Source of the DNA: Vibrio pomeroyi
Lineage (GTDB): Bacteria > Pseudomonadota > Gammaproteobacteria > Enterobacterales > Vibrionaceae
Direction: 5' to 3'
DNA: 64,000 nt
Assembly (NCBI RefSeq): GCF_024347595.1
Contig: NZ_AP025506.1
Coordinates: 186,001 to 250,000, forward strand
This document shows, in pieces, positions 29,029 through 39,306 of the stretch (its first letter is position 1; each line of letters starts with the position of its first letter). The notes beneath the pieces are model-generated. The model was not told where the DNA came from. It saw only the letters and a list, made by a program, of their open reading frames with translations, and made no database searches. The translations under genes were made by a program, and so were the position numbers.

Positions 29029-30960
29029 ATGCAACGTCTAAATTTTATCTGGCATCTCTCACGCGTCCATAAGAGACTTATCAGTGTTACCATTGACAGT
29101 CTTTTTATCCTTTTTTCTTTACATGCTGCTTTGTGGACAAGGCTAGGTGATGTTAGGTTTTTGAATGATAGTGATAATATATTATTGATTGGTTTAACTG
29201 TAGTATCAACAGTTCTGATTTTTACTAAAATAGGACTGTATCGAGCTGTACTTAGATACCTTACCTTTCAAGCCTTATTTATTGTTGCCTCCGGTGCAAT
29301 ATTATCAGCAGTCGCCTTGGCTGTATTTGCATACTACTTACAAGAACCAATTCCTCGCACAGTTCCTATTATTTACGGTGCTTACCTGGCGTTATTATGT
29401 GGCGGTTCACGTCTTGTCGTTAGGAATCTTGTCGCAACCACTTCAAAAGATCCTCGAGAAGAGGTTGTGATCTATGGAGCAGGATCTGGTGGGCGTCAGC
29501 TTGCTGTATCTCTTAGAGCGTCGGAAAAATATCGAATTCGAGCATTTATTGATGAAGATAAAACTCTTGTTAATACTATGATTTTAGGGTTACCGGTTGT
29601 AGACCTAGATAGTTCAAAAGCTATATTAAAAAAGTATGAGATTTCAAAAGTATTACTAGCAATACCTAGTGCTTCACGAGCTCGCCGCAAGCAAATTCTA
29701 GACTTATTAGCTCCGCTCCCGATAGAAGTTCAAACTGTGCCTGATATGGCTGATATCATATCAGGGAAGGCTAAAATAGATGAGCTGACTGACGTTCCCA
29801 TTGAGGACTTGTTGGGACGTGATGCAGTTGCTCCCCAACAGGTGTTGATGGAAGCTAATATTAAAGACAAGGTGGTGATGGTGACAGGGGCTGGTGGCTC
29901 AATTGGCTCTGAGCTGTGTCGTCAAATATTGAAACAACAACCTAAAACCTTAGTTTTATTTGAGGTGTCTGAGTACGGATTATATCAGATCGACCGTGAG
30001 CTATCTCTACTGATAGAGAGCGAAGGTTATAATGTTGAAATAGTACCATTACTAGGCTCAGTTCAACGCTCTCATCGTTTGCTAACTTCAATGAAGTCCT
30101 TTGCCGTTCAAACAGTTTATCATGCTGCAGCATACAAGCATGTTCCTTTGGTTGAATATAATGTGGTCGAAGGTGTTCGTAATAATATTTACGGTACTTA
30201 TTATACTGCAAATGCCGCAATTGAAGCAGGCGTTGAATCTTTTGTTCTTATTTCAACAGACAAGGCGGTTCGCCCAACGAATGTAATGGGAACGACTAAA
30301 CGTATGGCCGAGTTAGGTTTACAAGCTTTAGCGGAACAAGAAAACCAAAAAGATAACGGTACACGTTTTTGTATGGTTCGTTTTGGAAATGTTCTTGGTT
30401 CCTCTGGTTCTGTTATTCCTTTATTTAAAAAACAAATTAAAACTGGTGGACCTTTAACCGTTACCCACCCCGACATTACTCGTTTTTTCATGACTATACC
30501 CGAAGCTGCTCAACTTGTCATACAAGCTGGTGCAATGGGTAAAGGAGGGGATGTGTTCGTTCTTGATATGGGTAAATCGGTAAAAATAACTTCTCTCGCT
30601 GAAAATTTAGTTAACCTTTCAGGACTTTCTATTAAGACGGAAGAGAACCCACATGGTGATATTGAAATTCAATTTTCGGGTCTTCGACCTGGCGAGAAAC
30701 TTTACGAAGAGTTATTGATTGGAGATAATGTAAAACCTACAGCTCACGAGCGAATTCTTACAGCTCAAGAAGTATTTCTACCAATCGATGAATATGATGC
30801 GTTGCTCGAATCTTTAGATTTTGCTTGTCACAATCTTGAACATGATACAATTCGTCAACTTTTACTTGATGCACCAACTGGATTTAAGCCGACTGACGGG
30901 ATTGGTGATTTAGTTTGGAATGCTGCTCTGAAACAAAAAGATGCAATAAAAAATAATTAA
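29029..30960 (+). CDS. WbpM-type nucleotide-sugar 4,6-dehydratase
   Basis: A 643-residue membrane-anchored dehydratase of the WbpM/FlaA1/CapD group. About four N-terminal membrane segments (to about residue 125), a CoA-binding-like domain (VVIYGAGSGGRQLAVSLRAS), then the catalytic SDR domain: MVTGAGGSIGSELCRQIL near residue 286, ISTDKAVRPTNVMGTTKRMA near 405-424 with the characteristic Met in place of Tyr. It converts UDP-GlcNAc to UDP-4-keto-6-deoxy-GlcNAc. Typical last gene of Vibrio and Pseudomonas O-antigen loci, as here. The neighbouring SDR reductase is its likely partner. Confidence 0.94.
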   Translation: MQRLNFIWHLSRVHKRLISVTIDSLFILFSLHAALWTRLGDVRFLNDSDNILLIGLTVVSTVLIFTKIGLYRAVLRYLTFQALFIVASGAILSAVALAVFAYYLQEPIPRTVPIIYGAYLALLCGGSRLVVRNLVATTSKDPREEVVIYGAGSGGRQLAVSLRASEKYRIRAFIDEDKTLVNTMILGLPVVDLDSSKAILKKYEISKVLLAIPSASRARRKQILDLLAPLPIEVQTVPDMADIISGKAKIDELTDVPIEDLLGRDAVAPQQVLMEANIKDKVVMVTGAGGSIGSELCRQILKQQPKTLVLFEVSEYGLYQIDRELSLLIESEGYNVEIVPLLGSVQRSHRLLTSMKSFAVQTVYHAAAYKHVPLVEYNVVEGVRNNIYGTYYTANAAIEAGVESFVLISTDKAVRPTNVMGTTKRMAELGLQALAEQENQKDNGTRFCMVRFGNVLGSSGSVIPLFKKQIKTGGPLTVTHPDITRFFMTIPEAAQLVIQAGAMGKGGDVFVLDMGKSVKITSLAENLVNLSGLSIKTEENPHGDIEIQFSGLRPGEKLYEELLIGDNVKPTAHERILTAQEVFLPIDEYDALLESLDFACHNLEHDTIRQLLLDAPTGFKPTDGIGDLVWNAALKQKDAIKNN

Positions 30961-31044
30961 TAGAAGCAGCGAGTAATTATGTTGCTAGCCTTTTCTTGGT
31001 GCTAAATATATCGATAGCGCTGAGTTTTCAGATGGATTAAATAT

Positions 31045-31565
31045 CCGACTAAGTAAATTACCACCTTCTAAAGAAGGTGGTTTTGTGCGAGCCCCCGAAA
31101 AAGGGGAGGGCTTGGTTTAGTCCAGCGCCAATTACTGCTGATTCACGCACTCTTTTTTCTTGATATCTTACATAACGTCGAATGATTTTTTCATTAACTC
31201 CTACGCTATCGACAAAATCGTTCCTTTGCCAAAAGTGGTTATCCTAGTTTGCTTCTCCTTAAATATGGAAATTTACTAAAGAGTTTTAAAGCTATTTTGC
31301 CTTTCAATACGCCCATCCACTTGCATATCGATAACTTAGGTGGAACTTTTACTACCAAGTGCACGTGGTCAACCTAAATCGATGCTTTGGTGTCCACATC
31401 ATGTAATATTGACATCTCCAAAATACGTGGGTGCTTGATTATATCTGCTCGTGTTATTTGTCCTCTTTGACTTCGCTAAAATCAAGGGAGCATTTAAATG
31501 GGCGGAACTACAGGCAAAGCGAAACTGAATGATAACCATCTACTGAAGTAGGTAGTTTAGAGCTG
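31045..31565 (-). mobile_element. Decayed IS200/IS605-family insertion sequence
   Basis: Both ends carry small hairpins as in this family: CCACCTTCTAAAGAAGGTGG (31061-31080) at one end and TCTACTGAAGTAGG near 31539-31553 at the other. A single damaged tnpA lies between them on the minus strand. There are no terminal inverted repeats of the DDE type, consistent with a Y1 HUH element. It sits exactly between the last polysaccharide gene and gpmI. Confidence 0.82.
31058..31440 (-). pseudogene. Degenerate IS200-type Y1 transposase tnpA
   Basis: Minus-strand translation gives three family-typical pieces in different frames: YYMMWTPKHRFR from the N-terminus, then DHVHLVVKVPPKLSI and MGVLKGKIALKLFSKFPYLR with the HUH motif, then NHFWQRNDFVDSVGVNEKII and RRYVRYQEKR carrying the catalytic Tyr. 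About 40 residues are missing between the first two pieces, and a frameshift with stop codons separates the second and third (around 31241-31250). The third frame runs into the end hairpin and stops at 31058. It is inactive. Confidence 0.85.
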
Positions 31566-31714
31566 ATAACATAAAATGACACTTTTTTTCACATCCGATC
31601 CGCCTACCTGCGCCCTTTCTTGATCTTCCGCTACAGTTTTGACTGTAAACTGTAGTAAAATTACGCTAATTTGTTTTTATACCGATTTATTTTGAATTGA
31701 ACGAGGTCAGTCCT

Positions 31715-33247
31715 ATGTCAGCTAAGAAGCCAATGGCTCTAGTGATCCTTGACGGTTACGGTTACCGTGAAGACAACCAAGACAACGCTATCGCGAACGC
31801 AAATACACCTGTATTAGACGGTCTTATTGCTAACCAACCTAACACGCTAATCTCGGCTTCTGGCTTAGATGTAGGCCTACCTGATGGTCAAATGGGTAAC
31901 TCTGAAGTGGGTCACACCAACATCGGTGCGGGTCGTGTGGTATACCAAGATCTTACTCGTATTACTAAGTCAATTTCAGACGGCGAGTTCGGCCAAACTG
32001 AAACGCTAGTGAACGCTATTGATAAAGCGGTTAAAGCAGAGAAAGCGGTTCACATCATGGGTCTTATGTCTCCAGGTGGCGTTCACTCTCATGAAGATCA
32101 CATCTACGCAGCTGTTGAAATGGCAGCAGAGCGTGGCGCAGAGAAAATCTACCTACACGCATTCCTAGACGGTCGTGATACTCCGCCACGTAGCGCAGAA
32201 AATACACTTGCACGTTTCCAAGAGCTATTCGCTAAGCTAGGTAAAGGTCGTGTGGCTTCGCTTATTGGTCGTTACTACGCAATGGACCGTGATAACAACT
32301 GGGATCGCGTTCAAGAATCTTACGACTTGCTGACTCAAGCAAAAGCTGAGTTCACATTCGACACTGCAGTAGCTGGCCTAGAAGCGGCTTACGCTCGTGA
32401 CGAAAACGATGAGTTCGTTAAAGCGACTGAAATCAAAGCGGGAGGTGAAGAGTCTGCAGCTATCGTTGATGGCGATGCGGTTATCTTCATGAACTACCGT
32501 GCTGACCGTGCTCGTGAAATTACACGCACATTTGTTGCTGATTTCGATGGTTTTGCTCGTGACGTATTCCCAGCGATCGATTTCGTTATGCTGACTCAAT
32601 ATGCTGCAGACATCCCGCTTCTATGTGCATTCCCACCGGCTTCTCTAGAGAACACCTATGGTGAATGGCTATCGAAGGAAGGTAAAACACAGCTACGTAT
32701 CTCTGAAACAGAGAAATACGCGCACGTTACCTTCTTCTTCAATGGCGGTATCGAAGACGAGTTCGAAGGTGAAGAGCGTCAACTTGTTGCTTCTCCAAAA
32801 GTAGCAACGTACGATCTACAGCCAGAAATGAGCGCACCAGAGCTAACTGAAAAGCTAGTTGCAGCAATCAAAGGCGGCAAATACGACGCTATCGTTTGTA
32901 ACTTCCCTAACTGTGACATGGTTGGCCACACTGGCGTTTACGATGCAGCAGTGAAAGCTGTAGAGTCTCTAGACGAGTGTCTTGGTAAAGTGGTTGAAGC
33001 AATCAAAGAAGCTGACGGCCAACTGCTTATCACAGCAGACCACGGTAACGCAGAAATGATGGTTAACCCAGAAACGGGCGGCATCCACACAGCGCACACT
33101 AACCTGCCAGTGCCACTTATCTATGTAGGTAACAAAGACGTTGAGTTCAAAGAAGGCGGTAAACTGTCTGACTTAGCACCAACGATGCTTTCTTTATCTG
33201 GTATCGCAATCCCTGCTGAGATGTCAGGCGATGTGATCGTTAAGTAA
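31715..33247 (+). CDS. gpmI: 2,3-bisphosphoglycerate-independent phosphoglycerate mutase
   Basis: A 510-residue Mn-dependent glycolytic enzyme interconverting 3- and 2-phosphoglycerate. The alkaline-phosphatase-like metal site appears in [13 protein letters not shown], the phosphoserine loop in [17 protein letters not shown] (catalytic Ser), and [11 protein letters not shown] near the C-terminus. ATG 31715 gives the exact family length; an in-frame TTG at 31697 is less likely. Codon use is that of a highly expressed native gene, in contrast to the locus before it. In E. coli gpmI is adjacent and divergent to yibN and followed by envC. Here the polysaccharide locus lies upstream and no envC follows. 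Confidence 0.98.
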   Translation: MSAKKPMALVILDGYGYREDNQDNAIANANTPVLDGLIANQPNTLISASGLDVGLPDGQMGNSEVGHTNIGAGRVVYQDLTRITKSISDGEFGQTETLVNAIDKAVKAEKAVHIMGLMSPGGVHSHEDHIYAAVEMAAERGAEKIYLHAFLDGRDTPPRSAENTLARFQELFAKLGKGRVASLIGRYYAMDRDNNWDRVQESYDLLTQAKAEFTFDTAVAGLEAAYARDENDEFVKATEIKAGGEESAAIVDGDAVIFMNYRADRAREITRTFVADFDGFARDVFPAIDFVMLTQYAADIPLLCAFPPASLENTYGEWLSKEGKTQLRISETEKYAHVTFFFNGGIEDEFEGEERQLVASPKVATYDLQPEMSAPELTEKLVAAIKGGKYDAIVCNFPNCDMVGHTGVYDAAVKAVESLDECLGKVVEAIKEADGQLLITADHGNAEMMVNPETGGIHTAHTNLPVPLIYVGNKDVEFKEGGKLSDLAPTMLSLSGIAIPAEMSGDVIVK

Positions 33248-33272
33248 TCACTTAACTGTCATCGAATACTAG

Positions 33273-33304
33273 AACGGCTACACGCGAGTGTAGCCGTTTT
33301 TTTG
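33273..33304 (+). terminator. gpmI intrinsic terminator
   Basis: AACGGCTACAC pairs perfectly with GTGTAGCCGTT around a GCGA loop, followed by a T run to 33303. Confidence 0.93.
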
Positions 33305-33563
33305 TATCTAGAGCTTGGAGAATAGATGCGAGATACTAGTATACGAGATGAGGAGATCTTAAGAGAGGGGCGTGATGTCAGTAAGCCGGTCACGAAAAGA
33401 ATGAGAACCGTACATGTTTTCGCATCCCGAATATCTCCTCTCTCATCCGCTTTATCCCATCATTCCAGAATTGAGGAACGAAATATGTGGAATCTCATGT
33501 TACGTTGATGTGTCACATTCAGTACCTTGAGAGAGATTCCCTATCACACTCGTTTACTCGTAT
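33305..33563. repeat. Intergenic dispersed repeats downstream of gpmI and ogt
   Basis: This is non-coding sequence between the gpmI terminator and the ogt stop. It contains fragments of the GATGCGAGATAC repeat (33326-33337) and its reverse form TTCGCATCCCGAATATC (33419-33435). A partial copy of the GTCATTCC-ended element starts at 33458 (CATCATTCCAGAATTGAGG) and runs to about 33560 with GAGATTCCCTATCACACTCG. No gene is visible. Confidence 0.6.
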
Positions 33564-34079
33564 CTATGCTATATGTATTTCGTACCCCGTATACTCGCAT
33601 CTCGCTTTCAGAACTGACTGTTCAAAATCCAACAACCACTCCTTGCGGTTCATGCCTCCGGTATAGCCTGTTAATGTTCCATTGGCACCAATCACTCGAT
33701 GACATGGAACCACAATACTAAACGGGTTCTTACCGTTTGCACCACCTACAGCCCTTACTGCTTTTGGTTTGCCCATTCTCTTTGCTTGTTCGCCATAGCT
33801 AATAGTTTCGCCATAAGGAATAGAAGTGAGAGCCTGCCAAGCTGATTTTTGAAAGTCCGTGCCTTTTGTCGCTTTCAATGGCAAATCAAATTCAGTTCTT
33901 TGACCAGTAAAATACTCGTCGAGTTGGCGAGATACTTTGAGGCATAATTCATCGTGGTTGCAAACAATAGCCTCATCATGGTTCAAATGGTCGATCTCTA
34001 TAATCGATACGCCATCACTAACAATGATCATCTTGCCAATTGGTACTTCGTAGAGCATTTTGTAAGTACAGCCTTCCAT
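33564..34079 (-). CDS. ogt: Methylated-DNA-[protein]-cysteine S-methyltransferase (Ogt-type)
   Basis: A 171-residue suicide repair protein that takes alkyl groups from O6-alkylguanine. The active-site motif is [12 protein letters not shown] with Cys126; the helix-turn-helix Arg-containing stretch is [19 protein letters not shown] good ribosome-binding site (AAGGAAG) precedes the ATG. The last about 15 residues ([14 protein letters not shown]) are encoded by a copy of the dispersed GATGCGAG-type repeat, so the natural stop was probably replaced. This C-terminal tail is unlikely to be functional. Confidence 0.94.
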   Translation of the reverse strand: MEGCTYKMLYEVPIGKMIIVSDGVSIIEIDHLNHDEAIVCNHDELCLKVSRQLDEYFTGQRTEFDLPLKATKGTDFQKSAWQALTSIPYGETISYGEQAKRMGKPKAVRAVGGANGKNPFSIVVPCHRVIGANGTLTGYTGGMNRKEWLLDFEQSVLKARCEYTGYEIHIA

Positions 34080-34427
34080 GTCATCTTCCTTCTTCTAGTC
34101 TCTTTCTACTCTAAAGCACTTCGAATGTAGTATCCGCTTAACGCTCTAAACCCTTTTCTCATATTGATACCTGAATCTCTTATCTGCTCTAAACCGTCAT
34201 TCTAGAACTGAGGGACGAAGTGTACTAGAATCTCAAACAATGCGGCATTAGCCATGAATAATAGATTCCCTACTGTGCTCATTACTCGCTATAGGGAATG
34301 ACGTGGTTTTATTCGAATGTCACTTGAGCTTGATATTCGTTCTGAAATCCTATCGAATCCGCTTGTTGTCTTTTCGCATCCCGCAACTCGAATCCCGCAT
34401 CTGCTTTTTAATCTTTTTGCATCTCGA
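34080..34427. other. Intergenic region built of dispersed repeats
   Basis: No gene is visible in these 348 nt between ogt and the MATE gene. It holds a complete GTCATTC/GAATGAC-ended element (34195-34303). After it come several copies of the TCGCATCCCGCATCTGC-type repeat from about 34372, which continue into the 3' end of the MATE gene. Confidence 0.7.
34195..34303. repeat. MITE-like palindromic element, 109 bp
   Basis: The element has terminal inverted repeats CGTCATTC (34195-34202) and GAATGACG (34296-34303). Internal segments GAACTGAGGGACGAAGTGTA and AGATTCCCTACTGTGCTC match partial copies at 33458-33560 and, inverted, 39317-39360. It is non-coding. I recall similar sequences as common in Vibrio intergenic regions; it is not a canonical ERIC. 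Confidence 0.7.
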
Positions 34428-34445
34428 TTACTCGCATCCCGCATC
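34372..34445. repeat. Tandem GCATCCCGCATCTGC-type repeats reaching into the MATE gene
   Basis: Reverse-complement copies of the same repeat seen at 5481 and 44720: TCGCATCCCGCA, TCGAATCCCGCATCTGC, GCATCTCGATTACTCGCATC, CCCGCATCTGC. The last copy encodes the final residues ADAGCE and the stop codon of the MATE transporter. Confidence 0.75.
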
Positions 34446-35771
34446 TGCTTTAACCCTTATACGAAGCGCAAACAGGTACCCTGAAATACCACCCATGATG
34501 TTTCCTAACGCTAGGCCGATAAACAGCCCTTCGACGCCATCAAGTTGGCTGCCTACCCAGGCAAATGGCAGGGTAAATACGAACAGGCGCATGAAGCTCC
34601 ATTGGAAGGCTTTCATTGGTTGATGCATGGCGTTCATAGCACTTATTAACATCATCACAATGCCTTGGAAGCCGTAGCTAAATGGCACAACTAATAGGTA
34701 GTGCCACAAGATACCTCGAACTGACTCCTCTTGAGAAAAGAGGGCGGCTAACGGTATGCTCAAAGGCACCATCATTAAAAAGATTAAACCTTGGAATAGC
34801 ACGGCGAAACGCATGCTTAAGAACAGGGCTTTGAAGCTGCGTTGTGGATTCTCTGCCCCAAAGTTTTGCGCCATAAAAGGGGTGAGTGCCGAAGTGAGAG
34901 ACATCAAGACGATGATAAGAATCGATTCAATACGCTGAGCAGCACCATAAGCAGCCACGGCTTCGGTTCCTTGTTTGGCCAACATCATCATAATGATGGC
35001 ACCTGCGAGTGGGTTCAATGCATTGGAAAGTGCAGCGGGTGTGCCAATGGTGAGGATTTGTTTCCAGTCGCGGACAACTTCTTGAACTTTTGGCAGAGCG
35101 AGTAACTTCTCTCGTTTGATTAATACATACAGCGAACCACACAACGCACCAAACCAACTGAAACCACTGGCGATGGCGGCGCCTTGTATCCCAAGTTCAG
35201 GGAAAGGCCCGTAACCGAAGATCAGCAGCGGGTCGAGAATACCGTTAATCAGACCCGCCAACATCATGATCTTAGCGGGGGTTTTGGTATCGCCACTCGC
35301 TCGTATCGCGCTATTGCCTGCCATTGGGATAACAAGCAGTGGAATGGCTAAGTACCAAACCGTCATGTATTCAGATATCAGTGGCAATAACTCTGGTTCT
35401 GTCCCCAATAAGATAAACATCGGCTCAAGTGTCACCAATCCTAGTATGGATGCAAAGCCAACAAGTAGCACAGCAAGCAATAATCCATGACAAGTAAAGC
35501 GAGCGGCATTTTGTGCGCAGCCTTGGCCCAGTAACCGCCCAATACATGTGGAAAGCCCCACACCTATGCCCATGGTGATGCAGTTAATGGCGAAGGTAAC
35601 TGGAAAGGTAAAGCTCACAGCTGCAAGTGCTTGAGTGCCTAGTAATGAGATAAAGAAAGTATCGACCAAGTTAAACATCAAGATCGCAACCATGCCGAAG
35701 ATAGTCGGAATGGTCATGGTACGTAATGTACTCGCAATTGGGGCGGTTAATAGCCCGTGCTTATCTTGCAT
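34428..35771 (-). CDS. MATE-family multidrug/Na+ (or H+) antiporter
   Basis: A 447-residue inner-membrane protein with about 12 transmembrane helices and typical MATE features: N-terminal PTIFGMVAILMFNLVDTFFI, the LGTQALAAVSFTFP motif, and duplicated halves. Probably exports cationic drugs or metabolites; the substrate is not predictable. The reading frame ends in VKADAGCE, encoded by a dispersed intergenic repeat, which suggests the original C-terminus was changed by repeat insertion. The start is at 35771. Three 11-bp repeats containing TATATT-like sequences lie 18 bp upstream and may carry its promoter. Confidence 0.92.
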   Translation of the reverse strand: MQDKHGLLTAPIASTLRTMTIPTIFGMVAILMFNLVDTFFISLLGTQALAAVSFTFPVTFAINCITMGIGVGLSTCIGRLLGQGCAQNAARFTCHGLLLAVLLVGFASILGLVTLEPMFILLGTEPELLPLISEYMTVWYLAIPLLVIPMAGNSAIRASGDTKTPAKIMMLAGLINGILDPLLIFGYGPFPELGIQGAAIASGFSWFGALCGSLYVLIKREKLLALPKVQEVVRDWKQILTIGTPAALSNALNPLAGAIIMMMLAKQGTEAVAAYGAAQRIESILIIVLMSLTSALTPFMAQNFGAENPQRSFKALFLSMRFAVLFQGLIFLMMVPLSIPLAALFSQEESVRGILWHYLLVVPFSYGFQGIVMMLISAMNAMHQPMKAFQWSFMRLFVFTLPFAWVGSQLDGVEGLFIGLALGNIMGGISGYLFALRIRVKADAGCE

Positions 35772-35789
35772 GTAAAACGCCGATTGAAC

Positions 35790-35822
35790 TAGAATATAGT
35801 TAGAATATAGTTAGAATACAGT
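35790..35822. repeat. Three tandem 11-bp repeats
   Basis: TAGAATATAGT occurs twice in tandem, followed by TAGAATACAGT. The 11-bp period puts each unit on about the same helix face. They lie between the divergent MATE gene and the broken wzz, where promoters are expected; on the minus strand each unit contains TATTCTA. Confidence 0.75.
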
Positions 35823-35938
35823 GAATTGTGAGTAGGCTGAAGATCGTTGTCATAAAGTTTACAAATCGCACAATACTAACAGCATACGGTGTGATAGCAT
35901 TCTGCCGTTATTTATTTAGATGTTTTGAGAGATTTACC

Positions 35939-37066
35939 GTGAAGCAAAAGAGTCAACTACAGCAGTACTCCCCTGAGAATCTACCAATGTATAATTCAAA
36001 TGAAGAAATTGACTTTCGAGTGCTTTTTAGAACATTGTGGAACGGGAAATTAATAATTATACTTTCCACTGTATTGTTTCTAGTGGGTAGTTTTTGCTTT
36101 GCCTTACTAACTCAAGAGTGGTGGTCTTCGGAAGCAAAGATCACTGAGCCTTAACCTCAACATATCGCAGCTTACCAGCATCAAGTTAGTCAGTTCCAGC
36201 CAGTTTTTAATATTTATCAAGACGATGGAACAGTATTAGTTAGTAAAGAATTAGAAGGGCTAGTGGATGCTGAGACTCTATTCAAGCGTTACATACACTC
36301 TTTTAATTCGACAAACAATAAGCGCACTTTTTTAGATAGTAACTCGGACTTTCAAAAACTTAAAAGCCGACTCGTTGATGGCGCTTCCAAAACAACAGAT
36401 GATGAAGTAATTCGTAGGTTGTACGCTGAGTGGTTTGAGAGAATTACAGCATCTATCGTCGGTAAGAATGAGCGGAATTCCCCCTATGTGGTTAAATTTC
36501 AAACTGCTACAAAACAAAGTAGCTTCGAGTTGTTATCTGCTTATATTTCATTTACTGAATCGAGAGTGCGTGAGGACGCATTTAATAACCTACAAGCTGT
36601 GCTCTATGGTAAACGTAACGAGTTGATGCAGCAAAAAAGGATTCTCGAGAGCCAGGCTAAAAATCAATTATTGGTAGAAACGGAAAGAGCTAGGTTCGCC
36701 ATGGGAATTGCGGAAGCAGCAGGTGTAGACAAACCCATACAAACAGGCAATGAGAAAGAACTGTTTAGTATTGACTTGGGTGCAAGAGGCTTAAGTGCGA
36801 AAGTTAAAGCTTTAGAATCAGTTAAAAATTTAAGTGTTATAGAGCCTCGTTTACAACAGATTAACGCAAAGTTAGATATGCTGAACAACCTTGAAATTGA
36901 CCGCACCGTTGATTTTCAAACGTTTCGTTATCTAGAAAATGTTGAACAGCCAATTACTCGAGATAAACCCAAACGTGCTTTGATTGTCGTTTTAGGCACA
37001 TTATTAGGTGGCATGCTGGGTGTTGCGATAGTGCTAATACGATTTGCGTTTAGAAAAGAAGACTAA
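35939..37066 (+). pseudogene. wzz: Wzz-type chain-length regulator, interrupted by in-frame stop
   Basis: A polysaccharide co-polymerase gene read in one frame but split by TAA at 36152-36154. Upstream part (GTG start 35939, GAGAG ribosome-binding site): EIDFRVLFRTLWNGKLIIIL with the first membrane segment and WWSSEAKITEP. Downstream part: PQHIAAYQHQVSQF onward, a long coiled-coil periplasmic domain, the TRDKPKRALIVVLGTLLGGM motif and second membrane segment, then a short cytoplasmic tail. The frame is kept across the stop, so a single base change (for example CAA to TAA) explains it. Without readthrough no membrane-anchored full Wzz is made. A terminator at 37072 shows the transcription unit is otherwise complete. 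Confidence 0.85.
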
Positions 37067-37071
37067 GTTTC

Positions 37072-37103
37072 AAACGGCTAGTGCGACTCACTAGCCGTTT
37101 TTT
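37072..37103 (+). terminator. wzz intrinsic terminator
   Basis: AAACGGCTAGTG pairs with CACTAGCCGTTT around a 5-nt loop, followed by a T run. Confidence 0.92.
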
Positions 37104-37144
37104 GTTTACATTTGTTGTTTGAGTTTCTTCACAAAAGTTCTACT

Positions 37145-37178
37145 CACCCCCTTGGGATCTTCCGCATCGCCCCAACAT
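37145..37178 (+). promoter_or_regulatory. Sigma-32-type heat-shock promoter of groESL
   Basis: CACCCCCTTGGGAT (-35 like, CTTGGGA at 37151-37157) and CCCCAACAT (-10 like, 37170-37178) are separated by 12 nt. They resemble the sigma-32 consensus CCCTTGAA and CCCCAT. The position, 68 nt before groES, fits. Confidence 0.7.
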
Positions 37179-37245
37179 ACTCTTTAACCCCATGCCAATC
37201 GTGGCAACTATCAAATTAAATGGAAATTATCAGGAGATACGACCG

Positions 37246-37536
37246 ATGAATATCCGTCCTCTACACGACCGAGTTATCGTTGAGCGCCAAGAAGTTGAAT
37301 CTAAATCTGCTGGTGGCATCGTTCTAACTGGTTCTGCCGCTGAAAAATCAACTCGCGGTACAATTCTAGCTGTTGGCAAAGGCCGCATCCTAGAAAACGG
37401 TTCAGTACAACCATTGGACGTTAAAGTTGGCGACACTGTTATCTTTGCTGAAGGCTACGGCACTAAGTCAGAAAAGATCGACGGTAAAGAAGTTCTGATC
37501 ATGTCTGAAAACGACATCATGGCGATCGTTGAGTAA
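37246..37536 (+). CDS. groES: Co-chaperonin GroES
   Basis: A 96-residue co-chaperonin that caps GroEL. It starts [20 protein letters not shown], contains the mobile loop [18 protein letters not shown], and ends in [15 protein letters not shown] 37246 gives the standard length and follows CAGGAGATAC (ribosome-binding site). The operon with groEL follows after 51 nt. Vibrios often carry a second groESL set on chromosome 2; this one, next to epmB/efp, is in the main conserved position. Confidence 0.98.
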   Translation: MNIRPLHDRVIVERQEVESKSAGGIVLTGSAAEKSTRGTILAVGKGRILENGSVQPLDVKVGDTVIFAEGYGTKSEKIDGKEVLIMSENDIMAIVE

Positions 37537-37563
37537 TCCGACCCATAAAACTGAACTGACTGA

Positions 37564-39234
<1,671 letters not shown>

Positions 39235-39281
39235 TCATCCTCTTTCTCTATAGCAGAGAAAGCCATACATAAGCTTTAAAG

Positions 39282-39306
39282 CGGAGACCTCGGTCTCCGT
39301 TTTTTA
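39282..39306 (+). terminator. groESL intrinsic terminator
   Basis: CGGAGACC pairs with GGTCTCCG around TC, followed by a run of T. Confidence 0.9.

Noticed and set aside
33326..33721. Short plus-strand open frames downstream of gpmI
   Set aside because: They run through dispersed repeats and the antisense strand of ogt; no ribosome-binding sites or family signatures.
36263..37066. Independent gene after the wzz stop
   Set aside because: It stays in the same frame as the upstream part, has no ribosome-binding site at GTG 36263 and lacks the first membrane segment; it is the remainder of wzz.
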